A stretch of 64,000 nucleotides of DNA from Streptomyces mayonensis (GCF_018982965.1 NZ_JACBYP010000014.1:45561-109560), one strand, 5' to 3'; shown: positions 28,089 through 37,703, counted from the first letter of the stretch. Notes: generated from the sequence alone by a model not told the origin. A program made the numbers and translations.

Positions 28089-29120
28089 ATGGCGCTCACG
28101 CTCTACGTCGACACCGCGCGCTGGCGGGCGCACCACAAGCACGTGCAGGAGCAGTTCCCCGGGCTGGTCCCGGTCTGCAAGGGCAACGGCTACGGCTTCG
28201 GGCACGAGCGGCTGGCGGAGGAGGCCACGCGGCTGGGCTCGGACGTGCTGGCCGTGGGCACCACCTACGAGGCCGCCCGGATCAAGGACTTCTTCGGCGG
28301 TGACCTGCTGGTGCTGACCCCGTACCGGCGCGGTGAGGAGCCCGTTCCGCTGCCCGACCGGGTCGTGCGGTCGGTGTCGTCCATCGACGGCGTGTACGGC
28401 CTGGTCGGTGCGCGCGTGGTCATCGAGGTGATGTCCTCGATGAAGCGTCACGGCATCGCCGAGCAGGACCTGCCCCAGCTGCACGCCGCCATAGAGAACG
28501 TGCGACTGGAGGGCTTCGCCATCCATCTGCCGCTGGACCGCACCGACGGCTCGGACGCCGTCGAGGAGGTCATCGGGTGGATGGACCGGCTGCGCGCGGC
28601 CCGGCTGCCGCTGCACACCATGTTCGTCAGCCATCTCAAGGCCGACGAGCTGGCCCGGCTCCAGCAGCAGTTCCCTCAGACCCGCTTCCGCGCCCGCATC
28701 GGGACCCGGCTGTGGCTGGGCGACCACGAGGCCACCGAGTACCGCGGAGCGGTCCTGGACGTCACCCGTGTGGCCAAGGGCGAGCGCTTCGGGTACCGGC
28801 AGCAGAGGGCGGCCTCCGACGGCTTCCTGGTGGTCGTGGCGGGCGGCACGTCGCACGGTGTGGGTCTGGAGGCTCCCAAGGCCCTGCACGGCGTCATGCC
28901 ACGCGCCAAGGGCGTCGCACGGGCCGGCCTGGCCACGGTCAACCGAAACCTCTCACCGTTCGTGTGGAGCGGCAAGCAGCGCTGGTTCGCCGAGCCCCCG
29001 CACATGCAGGTGTCGATCCTGTTCGTGCCCTCGGACGCGGCGGAGCCCACGGTGGGGGACGAGTTGGTGGCCCATCTGCGGCACACCACCACGCAGTTCG
29101 ACCGCATTCTCGATCGCTAG
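28089..29120 (+). CDS. alanine-racemase-fold protein, probably not a classical racemase
   Basis: 343 residues. The N-terminal TIM-barrel type domain carries the PLP-lysine motif VCKGNGYGFGH (K31), which resembles KANAYGHG of alanine racemases. The C-terminal beta domain is recognisable, but where racemases have GYADG with the second catalytic tyrosine this protein reads GGTSHG, so that tyrosine appears to be missing. An amino-acid lyase, a PLP carrier or a non-catalytic role is therefore possible. It follows femX by 98 bp, so a link to peptidoglycan bridge amino acids is plausible but unproven. Confidence 0.75.
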   Translation: MALTLYVDTARWRAHHKHVQEQFPGLVPVCKGNGYGFGHERLAEEATRLGSDVLAVGTTYEAARIKDFFGGDLLVLTPYRRGEEPVPLPDRVVRSVSSIDGVYGLVGARVVIEVMSSMKRHGIAEQDLPQLHAAIENVRLEGFAIHLPLDRTDGSDAVEEVIGWMDRLRAARLPLHTMFVSHLKADELARLQQQFPQTRFRARIGTRLWLGDHEATEYRGAVLDVTRVAKGERFGYRQQRAASDGFLVVVAGGTSHGVGLEAPKALHGVMPRAKGVARAGLATVNRNLSPFVWSGKQRWFAEPPHMQVSILFVPSDAAEPTVGDELVAHLRHTTTQFDRILDR

Positions 29121-29172
29121 CGAACGGGTCACGCCACAGGCGTACCGAGGAGAAGGCCCTGCGGGACTGAGA

Positions 29173-29203
29173 AGGCCGTGCACGACGTCTGCGTGCACGG
29201 CCT
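29173..29203. terminator. terminator hairpin between convergent genes
   Basis: AGGCCGTGCAC (29173-29183) and GTGCACGGCCT (29193-29203) pair over 11 bp with a 9-base loop. Confidence 0.75.
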
Positions 29204-29244
29204 CCCTGTTGTGATCACACCGATCGAGCAGATCACGCGTCCAC

Positions 29245-30747
29245 TCAGAGTGAGCCGTCTGCCTGTCTGTGTGCGCCCCACTTCACCCGGGCCCCTGGTT
29301 CGGAATACGCCGCGGGCTGCTCGGGCCGGGCCGCGGGGCCGAGGACGAACACGTCCTGTGCCCCGTCGAGCACGCCGCCCGACGGGTCGTCGTCACCGGT
29401 CCGCCGTACCGGGTCCCGGTCCGGCATCAGGATGTCGCGCACGACCATGACGCACAGGAACAGCGTCCCCAGCAGATGCAGGGCGATGGCCCAGTGGTAG
29501 CCGTCCGCCGGGAGCCCCTTGTGGGCGTCCCCGCTGGTCGTATAGGCGAGGTACATCCAGATCCCGAGGAAGTAGGCCGCCTCGCATGCCTGCCAGATCA
29601 GGAAGTCCCGCCACTTCGGCCTGGCCAGCGCGGCCAGCGGCACCAGCCACAGCACGTACTGCGGTGAGTAGACCTTGTTGGTGAGGATGAACGCGGCCAC
29701 GACCAGGAAGGCCAGCTGAGCGAAGCGGGGCCGTCTGGGGGCTGTCAGCGTGAGTGCGGCGACGGCACCGCAGCACAGCAGCATCAGAACGGTGGCAAGG
29801 GTGTTGACGGTCTCGGTGCTGGGCGGGTTGTCGGAGTTCTGGACCAGGATCAGCCAGAAGGAACCGAAGTCCACGCCTCGTTCCTGGCTGAACGTGTAGA
29901 ACTTCGACCACCCGTCGAAGGCGAACAGCATCACGGGCAGGTTCACCACGAGCCAGGCGACGGCGGCGCCTCCCAGGGCCGTGCCGAACGCCCGCCACTT
30001 GCCGGCCCGCCAGCACAGGACGAGCAACGGACCGAGGATCAGGAACGGGTAGAGCTTGGCGGCCGTGGCCAACCCGAGCAGAACACCGAAGGCGAGCGGA
30101 CGCCGCCGCGACCACATCAGCATCGCCGCGGCCGTCAGCGCGACCGCCAGGAGATCCCAGTTGACGGTGGCCGTCAGAGCGAAGGCCGGCGCGAGGGCGA
30201 CCAGCAGGCCGTCCCAGGGGCGCCGGGTGTGCGTCCTGGTCACACAGACGGCGATGACCGCAGCGCAGACCATCAGCATCCCCGCGTTGACCATCCAGTA
30301 CCACTGCTCCTGGTCCTGGATGGTGCCGCTGCCCGGGGTGAGCCAGGATGCGACCTCCATGAAGACGCCGGTCAGCACGGGGTACTCGAGGTACTCCATG
30401 TCACCGGGGAGCTTGTCGAAGTACGGCACGAGCCCGTCGACGAACCCACGCCCCTGGTACAGGTGCGGAATGTCCGAGTAGCACGCGTGGGTGTACTGGG
30501 AGCTGGCACCGAAGAACCATGCGCCGTTGTAGCAGGGCGCCTTCTGGACCATGCCGAGGGCGAACATGCCGATCGCCACCAGAGCGATCACCCGTACGGG
30601 GGTCCACCAGGATCTGCCGAGCAGTGCGTGTCTGCCGACGGGGCCGCCGATCAGCTCGCTGCCTGCGGCGGCCACCGGATCCTCCCGAGTCGGCCGCACC
30701 GCGTCCGGCTCGTGCACGCTCGCTGGCGTCGATTCTGCACTGGGCAT
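29245..30747 (-). CDS. GT87-like polyprenol-dependent glycosyltransferase (membrane)
   Basis: 500 residues with about 10-12 membrane helices. The pattern resembles DUF2029/GT87 mannosyltransferases, such as those extending phosphatidylinositol mannosides: a large first loop with DIPHLYQGRGFVDGLVPYFD and EYPVLTGVFMEV, and TVNWDLLAVALTAAAML later. The ATG at 30747 has an AGGA site. It may contribute to cell-envelope glycolipid or wall glycan synthesis; donor and acceptor are unknown. It is downstream of the PBP gene on the same strand, separated by a terminator and two parS sites. Confidence 0.82.
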   Translation of the reverse strand: MPSAESTPASVHEPDAVRPTREDPVAAAGSELIGGPVGRHALLGRSWWTPVRVIALVAIGMFALGMVQKAPCYNGAWFFGASSQYTHACYSDIPHLYQGRGFVDGLVPYFDKLPGDMEYLEYPVLTGVFMEVASWLTPGSGTIQDQEQWYWMVNAGMLMVCAAVIAVCVTRTHTRRPWDGLLVALAPAFALTATVNWDLLAVALTAAAMLMWSRRRPLAFGVLLGLATAAKLYPFLILGPLLVLCWRAGKWRAFGTALGGAAVAWLVVNLPVMLFAFDGWSKFYTFSQERGVDFGSFWLILVQNSDNPPSTETVNTLATVLMLLCCGAVAALTLTAPRRPRFAQLAFLVVAAFILTNKVYSPQYVLWLVPLAALARPKWRDFLIWQACEAAYFLGIWMYLAYTTSGDAHKGLPADGYHWAIALHLLGTLFLCVMVVRDILMPDRDPVRRTGDDDPSGGVLDGAQDVFVLGPAARPEQPAAYSEPGARVKWGAHRQADGSL

Positions 30748-30783
30748 GGGGCACATCCTGCCGTACGCACCTGGGAACACGCG

Positions 30784-30817
30784 GAGGCCGCCGCACCCTG
30801 GTGGATGCGGCGGCCTC
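30784..30817 (-). terminator. terminator hairpin downstream of the PBP gene
   Basis: GAGGCCGCCGCA (30784-30795) pairs with TGCGGCGGCCTC (30806-30817), 12 bp perfect. Confidence 0.75.
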
Positions 30818-30818
30818 T

Positions 30819-30832
30819 GTTTCACGTGAAAC
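30819..30832. other. parS site, perfect
   Basis: GTTTCACGTGAAAC, one of a pair 22 bp apart, directly beside the terminator stem. Confidence 0.93.
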
Positions 30833-30840
30833 TTGCGGGT

Positions 30841-30854
30841 GTTTCACGTGAAAC
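30841..30854. other. parS site, perfect
   Basis: GTTTCACGTGAAAC, 24 bases beyond the stop of the PBP gene; forms a pair with the site at 30819. Confidence 0.93.
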
Positions 30855-30877
30855 ACGCAGACCGGACGTTCCGGCGG

Positions 30878-33559
30878 CTATCCGTTCCGGCCGGCGAACA
30901 AGCCGCCGCCGCCTTCCTGGCCGCCTCCGCCGTCGTCATCTTCTCCACCCGTCTCACTGGGCGAAGAAGACGGCGACTCGGTGTTTCCCCCCGGGCCTCC
31001 GTTCTCATTGCCCGTGGAGTCGTGCCCGCCGTCCTCCCCGTCGTCGCAGTTCCACTCGAAGACGCCGCAGGTGTTGCTCGGCGAGGCCGGCGGCGAGGGG
31101 GCCGTCTCACTCTCGCTGGGCGACGACGACGGTGGCGGACTCGTCTCCTCCTCCGTCTCGGACGGCGAGGGGGGCGGGCTCGACGGTGGAACGTCGTTGA
31201 TGACCTCGCCGATGGGCTCGGGCTTCGGGAACTTCACCGGCTTCGTGCCCTTCAGCGCCTCTGCCATGTAGTTGTGCCAGATCGTGGAGGGGAAGGAGGC
31301 ACCGTGGACCTTCGTCTCGCCACCCGTCCCGAACATCTCCAGGAACTTGCGGTCCTTCAGGGTCTCGTCGTCCGGGTAGCGGAACATGCTGATCGCGGTC
31401 GACAGCTGCGGGGTGTAGCCGACGAACCAGGCGGACTTGTTGCCGTCGGTGGTACCGGTCTTGCCGGCCACCTCGCGACCGGGCAACTGGGCATTGGTAC
31501 CCGTCCCCTTCTCGACGACGGTCTTCAGGACATCCGTGACGTTGTCGGCGACCTTCGCGGTGAACGCCTGCTTGGTCTCCACCTTGTGGGTGTAGACCGT
31601 GCCGTCCTGGTTCACGACCTTGGTCACGGAGAAGGGCTCACGCTGCTTGCCGCTCTGCGCGAAGGTGGCGTACGAGCCCGCCATGCGGATGGCACTCGGA
31701 TCCGAGACACCGATGGAGAAGGACGGGTAGCCGGAGCCCGCCAGGCTGTCCTCCAGGAGCCCCGCGTCGGTGGCGGCCTCCGCCACCTTGTCCAGGCCGA
31801 CGTCCATGCCGAGCTGGACGAACGCGGAGTTGATCGACTCACGCATGGCCTCACGAAGGTCGATCATGTAGTCCGGCGGGGCACCGGCGGAGGCGTTGTC
31901 CTGGCCGTCGTTCTCCTGACGCCACTGCTCGCCCTTCTCGTTCTCCCAGATCGTCCCGTCGTACTCCTTGATCTTGAGGTTGTTCTTGCCGCTGTAGCGG
32001 CTCTTCGGGGAGACGACGGTGCGCTCGTCCTGGGCCTGCTGCTCGCCCAGGTCGGGGTCGCGCACGCCCCACTTCATCGCCGCCGCGAGCACGTACGGCT
32101 TGAACGTCGAACCGACCTGGGCACCGGTCACGTCGGCGTTGTTGGTGAAGTGCTTGGTCGCGTCCTGGCCGCCGTAGATGGCCTCGATGGCTCCCGTCTC
32201 GGGATTGACGGACGCCCCGCCGAACTGGACGTGGGTGTCGGTCTCGGGCCGCTTCTCGGGATCGATCTCCTTCTTGTAGACGTTCTCGACGGCGTTCTTG
32301 AGACTCTCGACCTTCTTCTTCTTGAAGGTCGTGTGGATCGAGTAGCCACCCCGCTCCAGCTGCTTCTGGGTGACCTTGCCGCTCTTGATCACCGAAGCCT
32401 TGGCGAGGTCGACGAGGTAGCCGACCTGACCGCCCAGCTGCGAGTTCGACCGTGGATTCTCCACCTTGGGGAGGTCGGTGTGCTTGGCCCGTTCCTCCTG
32501 GCTGAGATGCCCGTACTCGACCATCTTGTCGAGGGTGTCCTGCATCTGCGCCTTGGCCCGCTTGCTGTTGGCCTGCGGTGTGGCAGCCGGGTCGATCGAC
32601 TGCGCGCCCGCCGGGTCGAAGTAGGTGGCGCCCTTGAGCATCGCCGACAGGAAGGCGCACTGCCCGGCGTCGAGTTCGACGGCATCCACGTTGAAGTAGG
32701 CACGCGCGGCGGCCTGGATGCCGTACGCGCCGCGCCCGTAGTACGCGGAGTTCAGATACCCCTCGAGGATGTCGTCCTTGGACACCTTGGAGCCGACCTT
32801 GATCGATACGAAGATCTCCTTCACCTTGCGGGAGATCGTCTGCGACTGGTCGTTCAGCATCGCGTTCTTCACGTACTGCTGGGTGATGGTGGAGCCACCC
32901 TGCGTGTCGCCGCCCTTGGCCATGTTGAACACGGCGCGGGCGATGCCCTTGGGGTCGATGCCGCTGTCGGTGTAGAAGGTCTTGTTCTCCTGGGAGATGA
33001 TGGCGTACTGCATCTCCTTGGGGATCTGGGCGAGGTTGACGCTCTGGCGATTGCGCTCACCCCCCGTGGCCACCATCTGGGAGCCGTCCTCCCAGTAGTA
33101 GACGTTGTTCTGAGCCGTGGCCGTCTTGTCGCGGTCCGGCACGTCCACCATGGCGTAGGCGAGACCGGCAGCGGCCACCATGGCGCCGAAGAAGGCGATG
33201 CACAGGCCGGAGACGAGCCGCCAGGAGGGCACCCAGCGGCGCCAGCCGTCCTTGTCGTAGCGCGGGTAGTCGATCATCCGCTTCTTGCCGGGCGGTGCCG
33301 CACGGCCGGCCCGCCGGCCGCCACGACCGGGGTCGGCCGCTCTGCGGCGGCTGCCTCCGCCGCGCTGTGCTGCGCGCCGGGCTTCGGCACGACTGCCGTG
33401 CGGACGCTCCTCGCCCTCCGAACCGTACGAGCCGGACGGCGACTCTGTGGCGCCTCGCGGTGCCGCACGGCGGCCGGAGGACGAGCCGGACTGGCCGCGT
33501 CGGGCCGCGGCACGTCCGCCTCCCTGCGGCTGCGGCGGTTTGCGACGGTGCTCGCTCAT
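30878..33559 (-). CDS. class A penicillin-binding protein (bifunctional)
   Basis: 893 residues. A basic, glycine-rich cytoplasmic leader (1-110) and one membrane anchor (about 113-137) precede the GT51 transglycosylase. Its first motif is QENKTFY, with E191 present but the usual aspartate after it replaced by asparagine; GGSTITQQ is at 221-228. The transpeptidase has STFK (S484-K487), SIN (575-577) and KTGT (700-703), so it should be active. A Pro/Ser/Glu-rich tail of about 100 residues follows. It builds and cross-links peptidoglycan outside the membrane. GAGGAG lies 10 bases before the ATG. Confidence 0.93.
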   Translation of the reverse strand: MSEHRRKPPQPQGGGRAAARRGQSGSSSGRRAAPRGATESPSGSYGSEGEERPHGSRAEARRAAQRGGGSRRRAADPGRGGRRAGRAAPPGKKRMIDYPRYDKDGWRRWVPSWRLVSGLCIAFFGAMVAAAGLAYAMVDVPDRDKTATAQNNVYYWEDGSQMVATGGERNRQSVNLAQIPKEMQYAIISQENKTFYTDSGIDPKGIARAVFNMAKGGDTQGGSTITQQYVKNAMLNDQSQTISRKVKEIFVSIKVGSKVSKDDILEGYLNSAYYGRGAYGIQAAARAYFNVDAVELDAGQCAFLSAMLKGATYFDPAGAQSIDPAATPQANSKRAKAQMQDTLDKMVEYGHLSQEERAKHTDLPKVENPRSNSQLGGQVGYLVDLAKASVIKSGKVTQKQLERGGYSIHTTFKKKKVESLKNAVENVYKKEIDPEKRPETDTHVQFGGASVNPETGAIEAIYGGQDATKHFTNNADVTGAQVGSTFKPYVLAAAMKWGVRDPDLGEQQAQDERTVVSPKSRYSGKNNLKIKEYDGTIWENEKGEQWRQENDGQDNASAGAPPDYMIDLREAMRESINSAFVQLGMDVGLDKVAEAATDAGLLEDSLAGSGYPSFSIGVSDPSAIRMAGSYATFAQSGKQREPFSVTKVVNQDGTVYTHKVETKQAFTAKVADNVTDVLKTVVEKGTGTNAQLPGREVAGKTGTTDGNKSAWFVGYTPQLSTAISMFRYPDDETLKDRKFLEMFGTGGETKVHGASFPSTIWHNYMAEALKGTKPVKFPKPEPIGEVINDVPPSSPPPSPSETEEETSPPPSSSPSESETAPSPPASPSNTCGVFEWNCDDGEDGGHDSTGNENGGPGGNTESPSSSPSETGGEDDDGGGGQEGGGGLFAGRNG

Positions 33560-33578
33560 CGAACGACTACTCCTCGGG

Positions 33579-33600
33579 CAGGCGCACCTTCGGGCGCCTG
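33579..33600 (-). promoter_or_regulatory. hairpin in the PBP leader
   Basis: CAGGCGC (33579-33585) and GCGCCTG (33594-33600) pair over an 8-base loop, about 20 bases before the PBP start codon on the minus strand. It may influence translation. The rest of the 352-bp gap to padR holds only the PadR operator. Confidence 0.35.
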
Positions 33601-33859
33601 GTAAAGGCGGCTGTTTTCCGGTCCCCCCGAAGTACGGATGCGGCCCCTCCCGCATTCACCCGTACTGCACCAGGGACAGGGACGCCCTCACGCGTCACTC
33701 GGTTCCCGGTGGTCTGCATGGCGCACAGACTACGCACCGCCAAAACCCTCTAGGCCCGAAGTTCACCCCAAATCAGGCAACTTGCTCGCGATGAAACGCT
33801 GATGTGACCCCGTTCACCAGTTCCCCTCTTGTCGCATCCAGGGGCGCGTTCTATCGTTC

Positions 33860-33882
33860 TGATGTATCGACTCGATACATCA
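33860..33882. promoter_or_regulatory. perfect 23-bp inverted repeat, probable PadR operator
   Basis: TGATGTATCGA-C-TCGATACATCA is a perfect inverted repeat ending 29 bases before the padR start codon, in the promoter position. The ATGT/ACAT ends resemble known PadR operators. It likely controls padR and, by readthrough, inoA. Confidence 0.82.
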
Positions 33883-33911
33883 GCGCGGCATAAGGGCGAG
33901 AGGAGGCGACA

Positions 33912-34589
33912 ATGAGCCGGCGATCCGGCATCCTCGAGTTCGCCGTACTCGGCCTGCTCCGTGAGTCCCCCATGCACGGCTATGAGCTGCGCAAACGCCT
34001 CAACACGTCACTGGGTGTGTTCCGGGCGTTCAGCTACGGAACGCTCTATCCCTGCCTCAAGACGCTGGTCGCCCATGGCTGGTTGATCGAGGAACCGGGC
34101 AACGTCGACGAGGCCGCGGCGTCCCTCACCGGCCGCCGCGCCAAGATCGTCTACCGGTTGACGGCCGACGGCAAGGAACATTTCGAGCAGCTTCTTTCAC
34201 AGACGGGCCCGGACGCCTACGAGGACGAGACCTTCGCCGCTCGCTTCGCGTTCTTCGGGCAGACGTCGCGTGACGTACGCATGCGCGTGCTCGAGGGCCG
34301 GCGCAGCCGGCTGGAGGAGCGTCTGGAGAAGATGCGTGCCTCGCTGGCGCGCACCCGGGAGCGTCTCGACGACTACACGCTTGAGCTCCAGCGCCACGGA
34401 ATGGAGTCCGTGGAGCGCGAAGTGCGCTGGCTGAACGAGCTCATCGAGAGCGAGCGGGCGGGGCGGGACCTCAGAGGTTCCGCCGCCGAGGGGACCGCTC
34501 AACAGGACACGACATCTGGAGCGACGGGCGGCCTGCCCCGGCCCGGGGACGACCCCCGGCCGGATACGCCCGACGACACCGCCACGTGA
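33912..34589 (+). CDS. PadR-family transcriptional regulator upstream of inoA
   Basis: 225 residues. The winged helix ([24 protein letters not shown]… [16 protein letters not shown]) is typical PadR, followed by a C-terminal helical dimerisation domain and a disordered acidic tail. It is 44 bp before the inositol phosphate synthase gene on the same strand, with a perfect palindrome upstream. I recall that the S. coelicolor counterpart (InoR) represses inoA in response to a sugar phosphate; I am not certain of the details. Confidence 0.88.
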   Translation: MSRRSGILEFAVLGLLRESPMHGYELRKRLNTSLGVFRAFSYGTLYPCLKTLVAHGWLIEEPGNVDEAAASLTGRRAKIVYRLTADGKEHFEQLLSQTGPDAYEDETFAARFAFFGQTSRDVRMRVLEGRRSRLEERLEKMRASLARTRERLDDYTLELQRHGMESVEREVRWLNELIESERAGRDLRGSAAEGTAQQDTTSGATGGLPRPGDDPRPDTPDDTAT

Positions 34590-34633
34590 GCGCCCCGTCA
34601 GGGCCTCACTCGTACACACAGGGAGCAACCGGA

Positions 34634-35716
34634 ATGAGTTCGGTTCGCGTAGCCATCGTCGGTGTGGGCAACTGCGCCGCATCGCTGGTGCAGGGCGTCG
34701 AGTACTACAAGGACGCCGACCCGGCGTCCAAGGTCCCCGGCCTGATGCACGTGCAGTTCGGCGACTACCACATCCGCGACATCGAGTTCGTCGCCGCCTT
34801 CGACGTGGACGCCAAGAAGGTCGGTCTCGACCTGGCCGACGCCATCGGCGCATCCGAGAACAACACCATCAAGATCTGCGACGTGCCGAGCACCGGCGTC
34901 CAGGTCCAGCGGGGCCACACACACGACGGTCTGGGCAAGTACTACCGCCAGACCATCGAGGAGTCCGCCGAGGCGCCGGTCGACGTCGTCCAGGTCCTCA
35001 AGGACCAGCAGGTCGACGTCCTCGTCTGCTACCTGCCCGTCGGTTCCGAGGACGCGGCGAAGTACTACGCCCAGTGCGCCATCGACGCGAAGGTCGCCTT
35101 CGTCAACGCCCTCCCGGTCTTCATCGCCGGCACCAAGGAGTGGGCCGACAGGTTCACCGAGGCGGGCGTCCCGATCGTCGGCGACGACATCAAGTCCCAG
35201 GTCGGTGCCACCATCACGCACCGCGTCATGGCCAAGCTGTTCGAGGACCGCGGTGTCGTCCTGGACCGCACGATGCAGCTCAACGTCGGCGGCAACATGG
35301 ACTTCAAGAACATGCTCGAGCGTGAGCGGCTGGAGTCCAAGAAGATCTCCAAGACGCAGGCCGTCACCTCCCAGATCCCCGACCGCGACCTGGGTGCGGA
35401 CAACGTCCACATCGGCCCGTCCGACTACGTCGCCTGGCTGGACGACCGCAAGTGGGCGTACGTCCGTCTCGAGGGCCGCGCCTTCGGCGACGTCCCGCTG
35501 AACCTGGAGTACAAGCTCGAGGTCTGGGACTCCCCGAACTCGGCCGGTGTCATCATCGACGCCCTGCGCGCCGCGAAGATCGCCAAGGACCGCGGCATCG
35601 GCGGCCCGATCCTGTCGGCGTCGAGCTACTTCATGAAGTCCCCGCCGGTCCAGTACTTCGACGACGAGGCCCGCGCCAACGTCGAGAAGTTCATCGCCGG
35701 CGAGGTCGAGCGCTGA
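34634..35716 (+). CDS. inoA: myo-inositol-1-phosphate synthase
   Basis: 360 residues. It has an NAD-binding start [20 protein letters not shown] and conserved blocks such as [32 protein letters not shown] and [14 protein letters not shown]. It converts glucose-6-phosphate to inositol-1-phosphate, the first step to phosphatidylinositol and mycothiol in actinobacteria. It is shorter than the eukaryotic enzyme and matches the actinobacterial type. It is probably regulated by the adjacent PadR protein. A strong terminator follows. Confidence 0.96.
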   Translation: MSSVRVAIVGVGNCAASLVQGVEYYKDADPASKVPGLMHVQFGDYHIRDIEFVAAFDVDAKKVGLDLADAIGASENNTIKICDVPSTGVQVQRGHTHDGLGKYYRQTIEESAEAPVDVVQVLKDQQVDVLVCYLPVGSEDAAKYYAQCAIDAKVAFVNALPVFIAGTKEWADRFTEAGVPIVGDDIKSQVGATITHRVMAKLFEDRGVVLDRTMQLNVGGNMDFKNMLERERLESKKISKTQAVTSQIPDRDLGADNVHIGPSDYVAWLDDRKWAYVRLEGRAFGDVPLNLEYKLEVWDSPNSAGVIIDALRAAKIAKDRGIGGPILSASSYFMKSPPVQYFDDEARANVEKFIAGEVER

Positions 35717-35739
35717 CACACGCCGGCTCGGCCGAGCCG

Positions 35740-35771
35740 AAGGTCCCCGGGTCGTGTGACCCGGGGACCTT
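35740..35771 (+). terminator. inoA terminator
   Basis: AAGGTCCCCGGGT (35740-35752) and ACCCGGGGACCTT (35759-35771) form a 13-bp perfect stem with a 6-base loop. Confidence 0.88.
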
Positions 35772-35794
35772 CCCCGTATGTGAGGCTGTGCCCC

Positions 35795-37057
35795 ATGGCC
35801 GTCGTCCGTGACCTGCGCGTCCTGCTGCGCCTCAAGGGTTTTCGGCACCTGCTCGCCGTCCGTCTGCTCTCGCAGGGCGCCGACGGGGTCTACCAGGTCG
35901 CGCTGGCCACCTACGTCGTCTTCTCCCCGGAGAAACAGACGTCGGCCGCCGCCGTCGCCTCCGCGATGGCGGTCCTGCTGCTCCCCTATTCCCTCGTGGG
36001 GCCCTTCGCCGGGGCCCTGCTGGACCGCTGGCGCCGCCGTCAGGTCCTTCTCCACGGCAACCTGCTGCGCGCCGTACTGGCCTCCGTCACGGCTCTGCTG
36101 ATGATCGCGTCCGTCCCGGACTGGCTCTTCTACGTCTCCGCCCTCTGCGTCACCGCCGTCAACCGCTTCGTCCTCGCGGGCCTGTCCGCGGCACTGCCGC
36201 GAGTCGTCGACACCGAGCGGCTGGTGATCGCCAACTCGCTCTCGCCGACCGCCGGCACCCTGGCCGCCACGGCGGGCGGCGGCCTCGCCTTCGTCGTCCG
36301 CCTGGTGGTCGCGGACTCCGACGCCGCCGTGGTGCTGCTCGGAGCCGTCCTCTATCTGTGCGGGGCCCTGGCGTCGCTGCGCATCGCGGTGGGACTGCTG
36401 GGCCCCGACCCCGCACGGGTGCCGCCGCGACTGGTCCCGGCACTCGCCGGCATCGCCCGCGACCTGACGGCCGGCGTACGTCATCTCGCCGCCCCCGCGC
36501 GCCGGGAGGCGGCCTGGGCACTCGCGGGCATGACCCTGATGCGGTTCTGCTACGGCGCGCTGCTGGTCATGCTGCTGATGCTCTGCCGGTACGCCCTGAC
36601 CTCGACCACGGATGAGGGGCTCGCGCTGCTGGGGCTGGTGCTGGGTGTCTCCGGGGCCGGCTTCTTCGCGGCCGCGGTGGTCACTCCCTGGGCGGCGGGA
36701 CGGCTGGGCCCCGGCCGCTGGATGGCCGTGTGTGCGGGAGCGGCCACGGTACTGGTGCCGGCACTCGGGCTGCCGTTCGCCACGGTTCCCCTGCTCGCCG
36801 GTGCGTTCGTCCTGGGGCTGACGACGCAGGGGGCGAAGATCGCGACCGACACGGTGGTGCAGTCGTCGGTCGAGGACGCCTTCCGCGGCCGGATCTTCTC
36901 CGTCTACGACGTGCTGTTCAACGTCGCCTTCGTGGGCGCCGCAGGGGTGGCCGCACTGATGCTGCCACCGGACGGCCGGTCCGCAGCCCTGGTCGTCGCG
37001 GTCACCGCGGTCTACGGAGCAGTTGCAACAGCTATGGTCCGGTTTGAGAGCCAGTAA
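35795..37057 (+). CDS. MFS transporter
   Basis: 420 residues with 11-12 hydrophobic helices. It has the enterobactin-exporter-like (MFS_3) start RLKGFRHLLAVRLLSQGADGVYQVALATYV and a basic motif-A loop (LLDRWRRRQVLLHGNLLRA). The substrate is unknown. The ATG at 35795 lies beyond the inoA terminator; an upstream in-frame start would fall inside that hairpin. Confidence 0.85.
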   Translation: MAVVRDLRVLLRLKGFRHLLAVRLLSQGADGVYQVALATYVVFSPEKQTSAAAVASAMAVLLLPYSLVGPFAGALLDRWRRRQVLLHGNLLRAVLASVTALLMIASVPDWLFYVSALCVTAVNRFVLAGLSAALPRVVDTERLVIANSLSPTAGTLAATAGGGLAFVVRLVVADSDAAVVLLGAVLYLCGALASLRIAVGLLGPDPARVPPRLVPALAGIARDLTAGVRHLAAPARREAAWALAGMTLMRFCYGALLVMLLMLCRYALTSTTDEGLALLGLVLGVSGAGFFAAAVVTPWAAGRLGPGRWMAVCAGAATVLVPALGLPFATVPLLAGAFVLGLTTQGAKIATDTVVQSSVEDAFRGRIFSVYDVLFNVAFVGAAGVAALMLPPDGRSAALVVAVTAVYGAVATAMVRFESQ

Positions 37058-37180
37058 GTGTCACATCAATGACACAGAGCTTCTCCTGAGTACGGGGTTG
37101 TCACTGGGACCCGGTAGCTTACGTGGGTCTTATCTCGCGGCACGGCCGCGACACGCACCTATTTCCTCAGGGGGACCCCA

Positions 37181-37687
37181 GTGACCACTCAGCCGCCACC
37201 CCAGGGCAATCCGTTCGCGCAGGGCCAGCCGCAGGCCCCGCAGCAGCCCCAGGGACAGAACCCGTACGCCCAGCAGCAGGGCTTCCCCCAGCAGGCCGGC
37301 CAGCCGGGGTTCCCCCCGCCGGGCGGAGTTCCCCACGCCCCGGTGCAGCCGCAGCAGCCCAAGCGCGGCTTCAAACAGTACCTGCGCATCGCGGTGGCCG
37401 TCGTGGCCCTGGTCTCCATCGGCGTCGGCTGGTACGTGAACCGTGATGCCGAGGACGCGAAGAAGCTGGCTGTCGGCGACTGCCTGTACAACAAGGGGAG
37501 TGACAGCGACCCCGAGGTCATCCAGGTCGACTGCAGCGACTCCAAGGCCACCCACACGGTGCTGAAGAAGGCCGACGGCTCCATGGTCCCTCAGCTGACC
37601 TGCCAGAGCGTCGAAGGCACGACGGCGACGTTGACCTGGGAGGAGACCGGCGACTCCTTCACGCTGTGCCTGGGAGACAACAAGTAG
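37181..37687 (+). CDS. membrane-anchored secreted protein, LppU/SCO3897-like
   Basis: 168 residues. A Pro/Gln/Gly-rich cytoplasmic head (1-60), one membrane anchor (67-86), and an external domain with four cysteines (101, 118, 141, 163), likely two disulfides. VGDCLYNKG and the VDCSDSKATHTVL block resemble the LppU/SCO3897 family known from actinobacteria, whose function is not established. The start is the GTG at 37181. It is followed by a parS-centred palindrome. Confidence 0.78.
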   Translation: MTTQPPPQGNPFAQGQPQAPQQPQGQNPYAQQQGFPQQAGQPGFPPPGGVPHAPVQPQQPKRGFKQYLRIAVAVVALVSIGVGWYVNRDAEDAKKLAVGDCLYNKGSDSDPEVIQVDCSDSKATHTVLKKADGSMVPQLTCQSVEGTTATLTWEETGDSFTLCLGDNK

Positions 37688-37703
37688 TCACCTGAGTGAC
37701 TCG

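Noticed and set aside
30833..33604. Plus-strand open frame of 923 codons over the PBP gene
   Set aside because: Antisense shadow of the PBP gene; rich in Val, Leu, Arg and Asp as expected from reversed codons.
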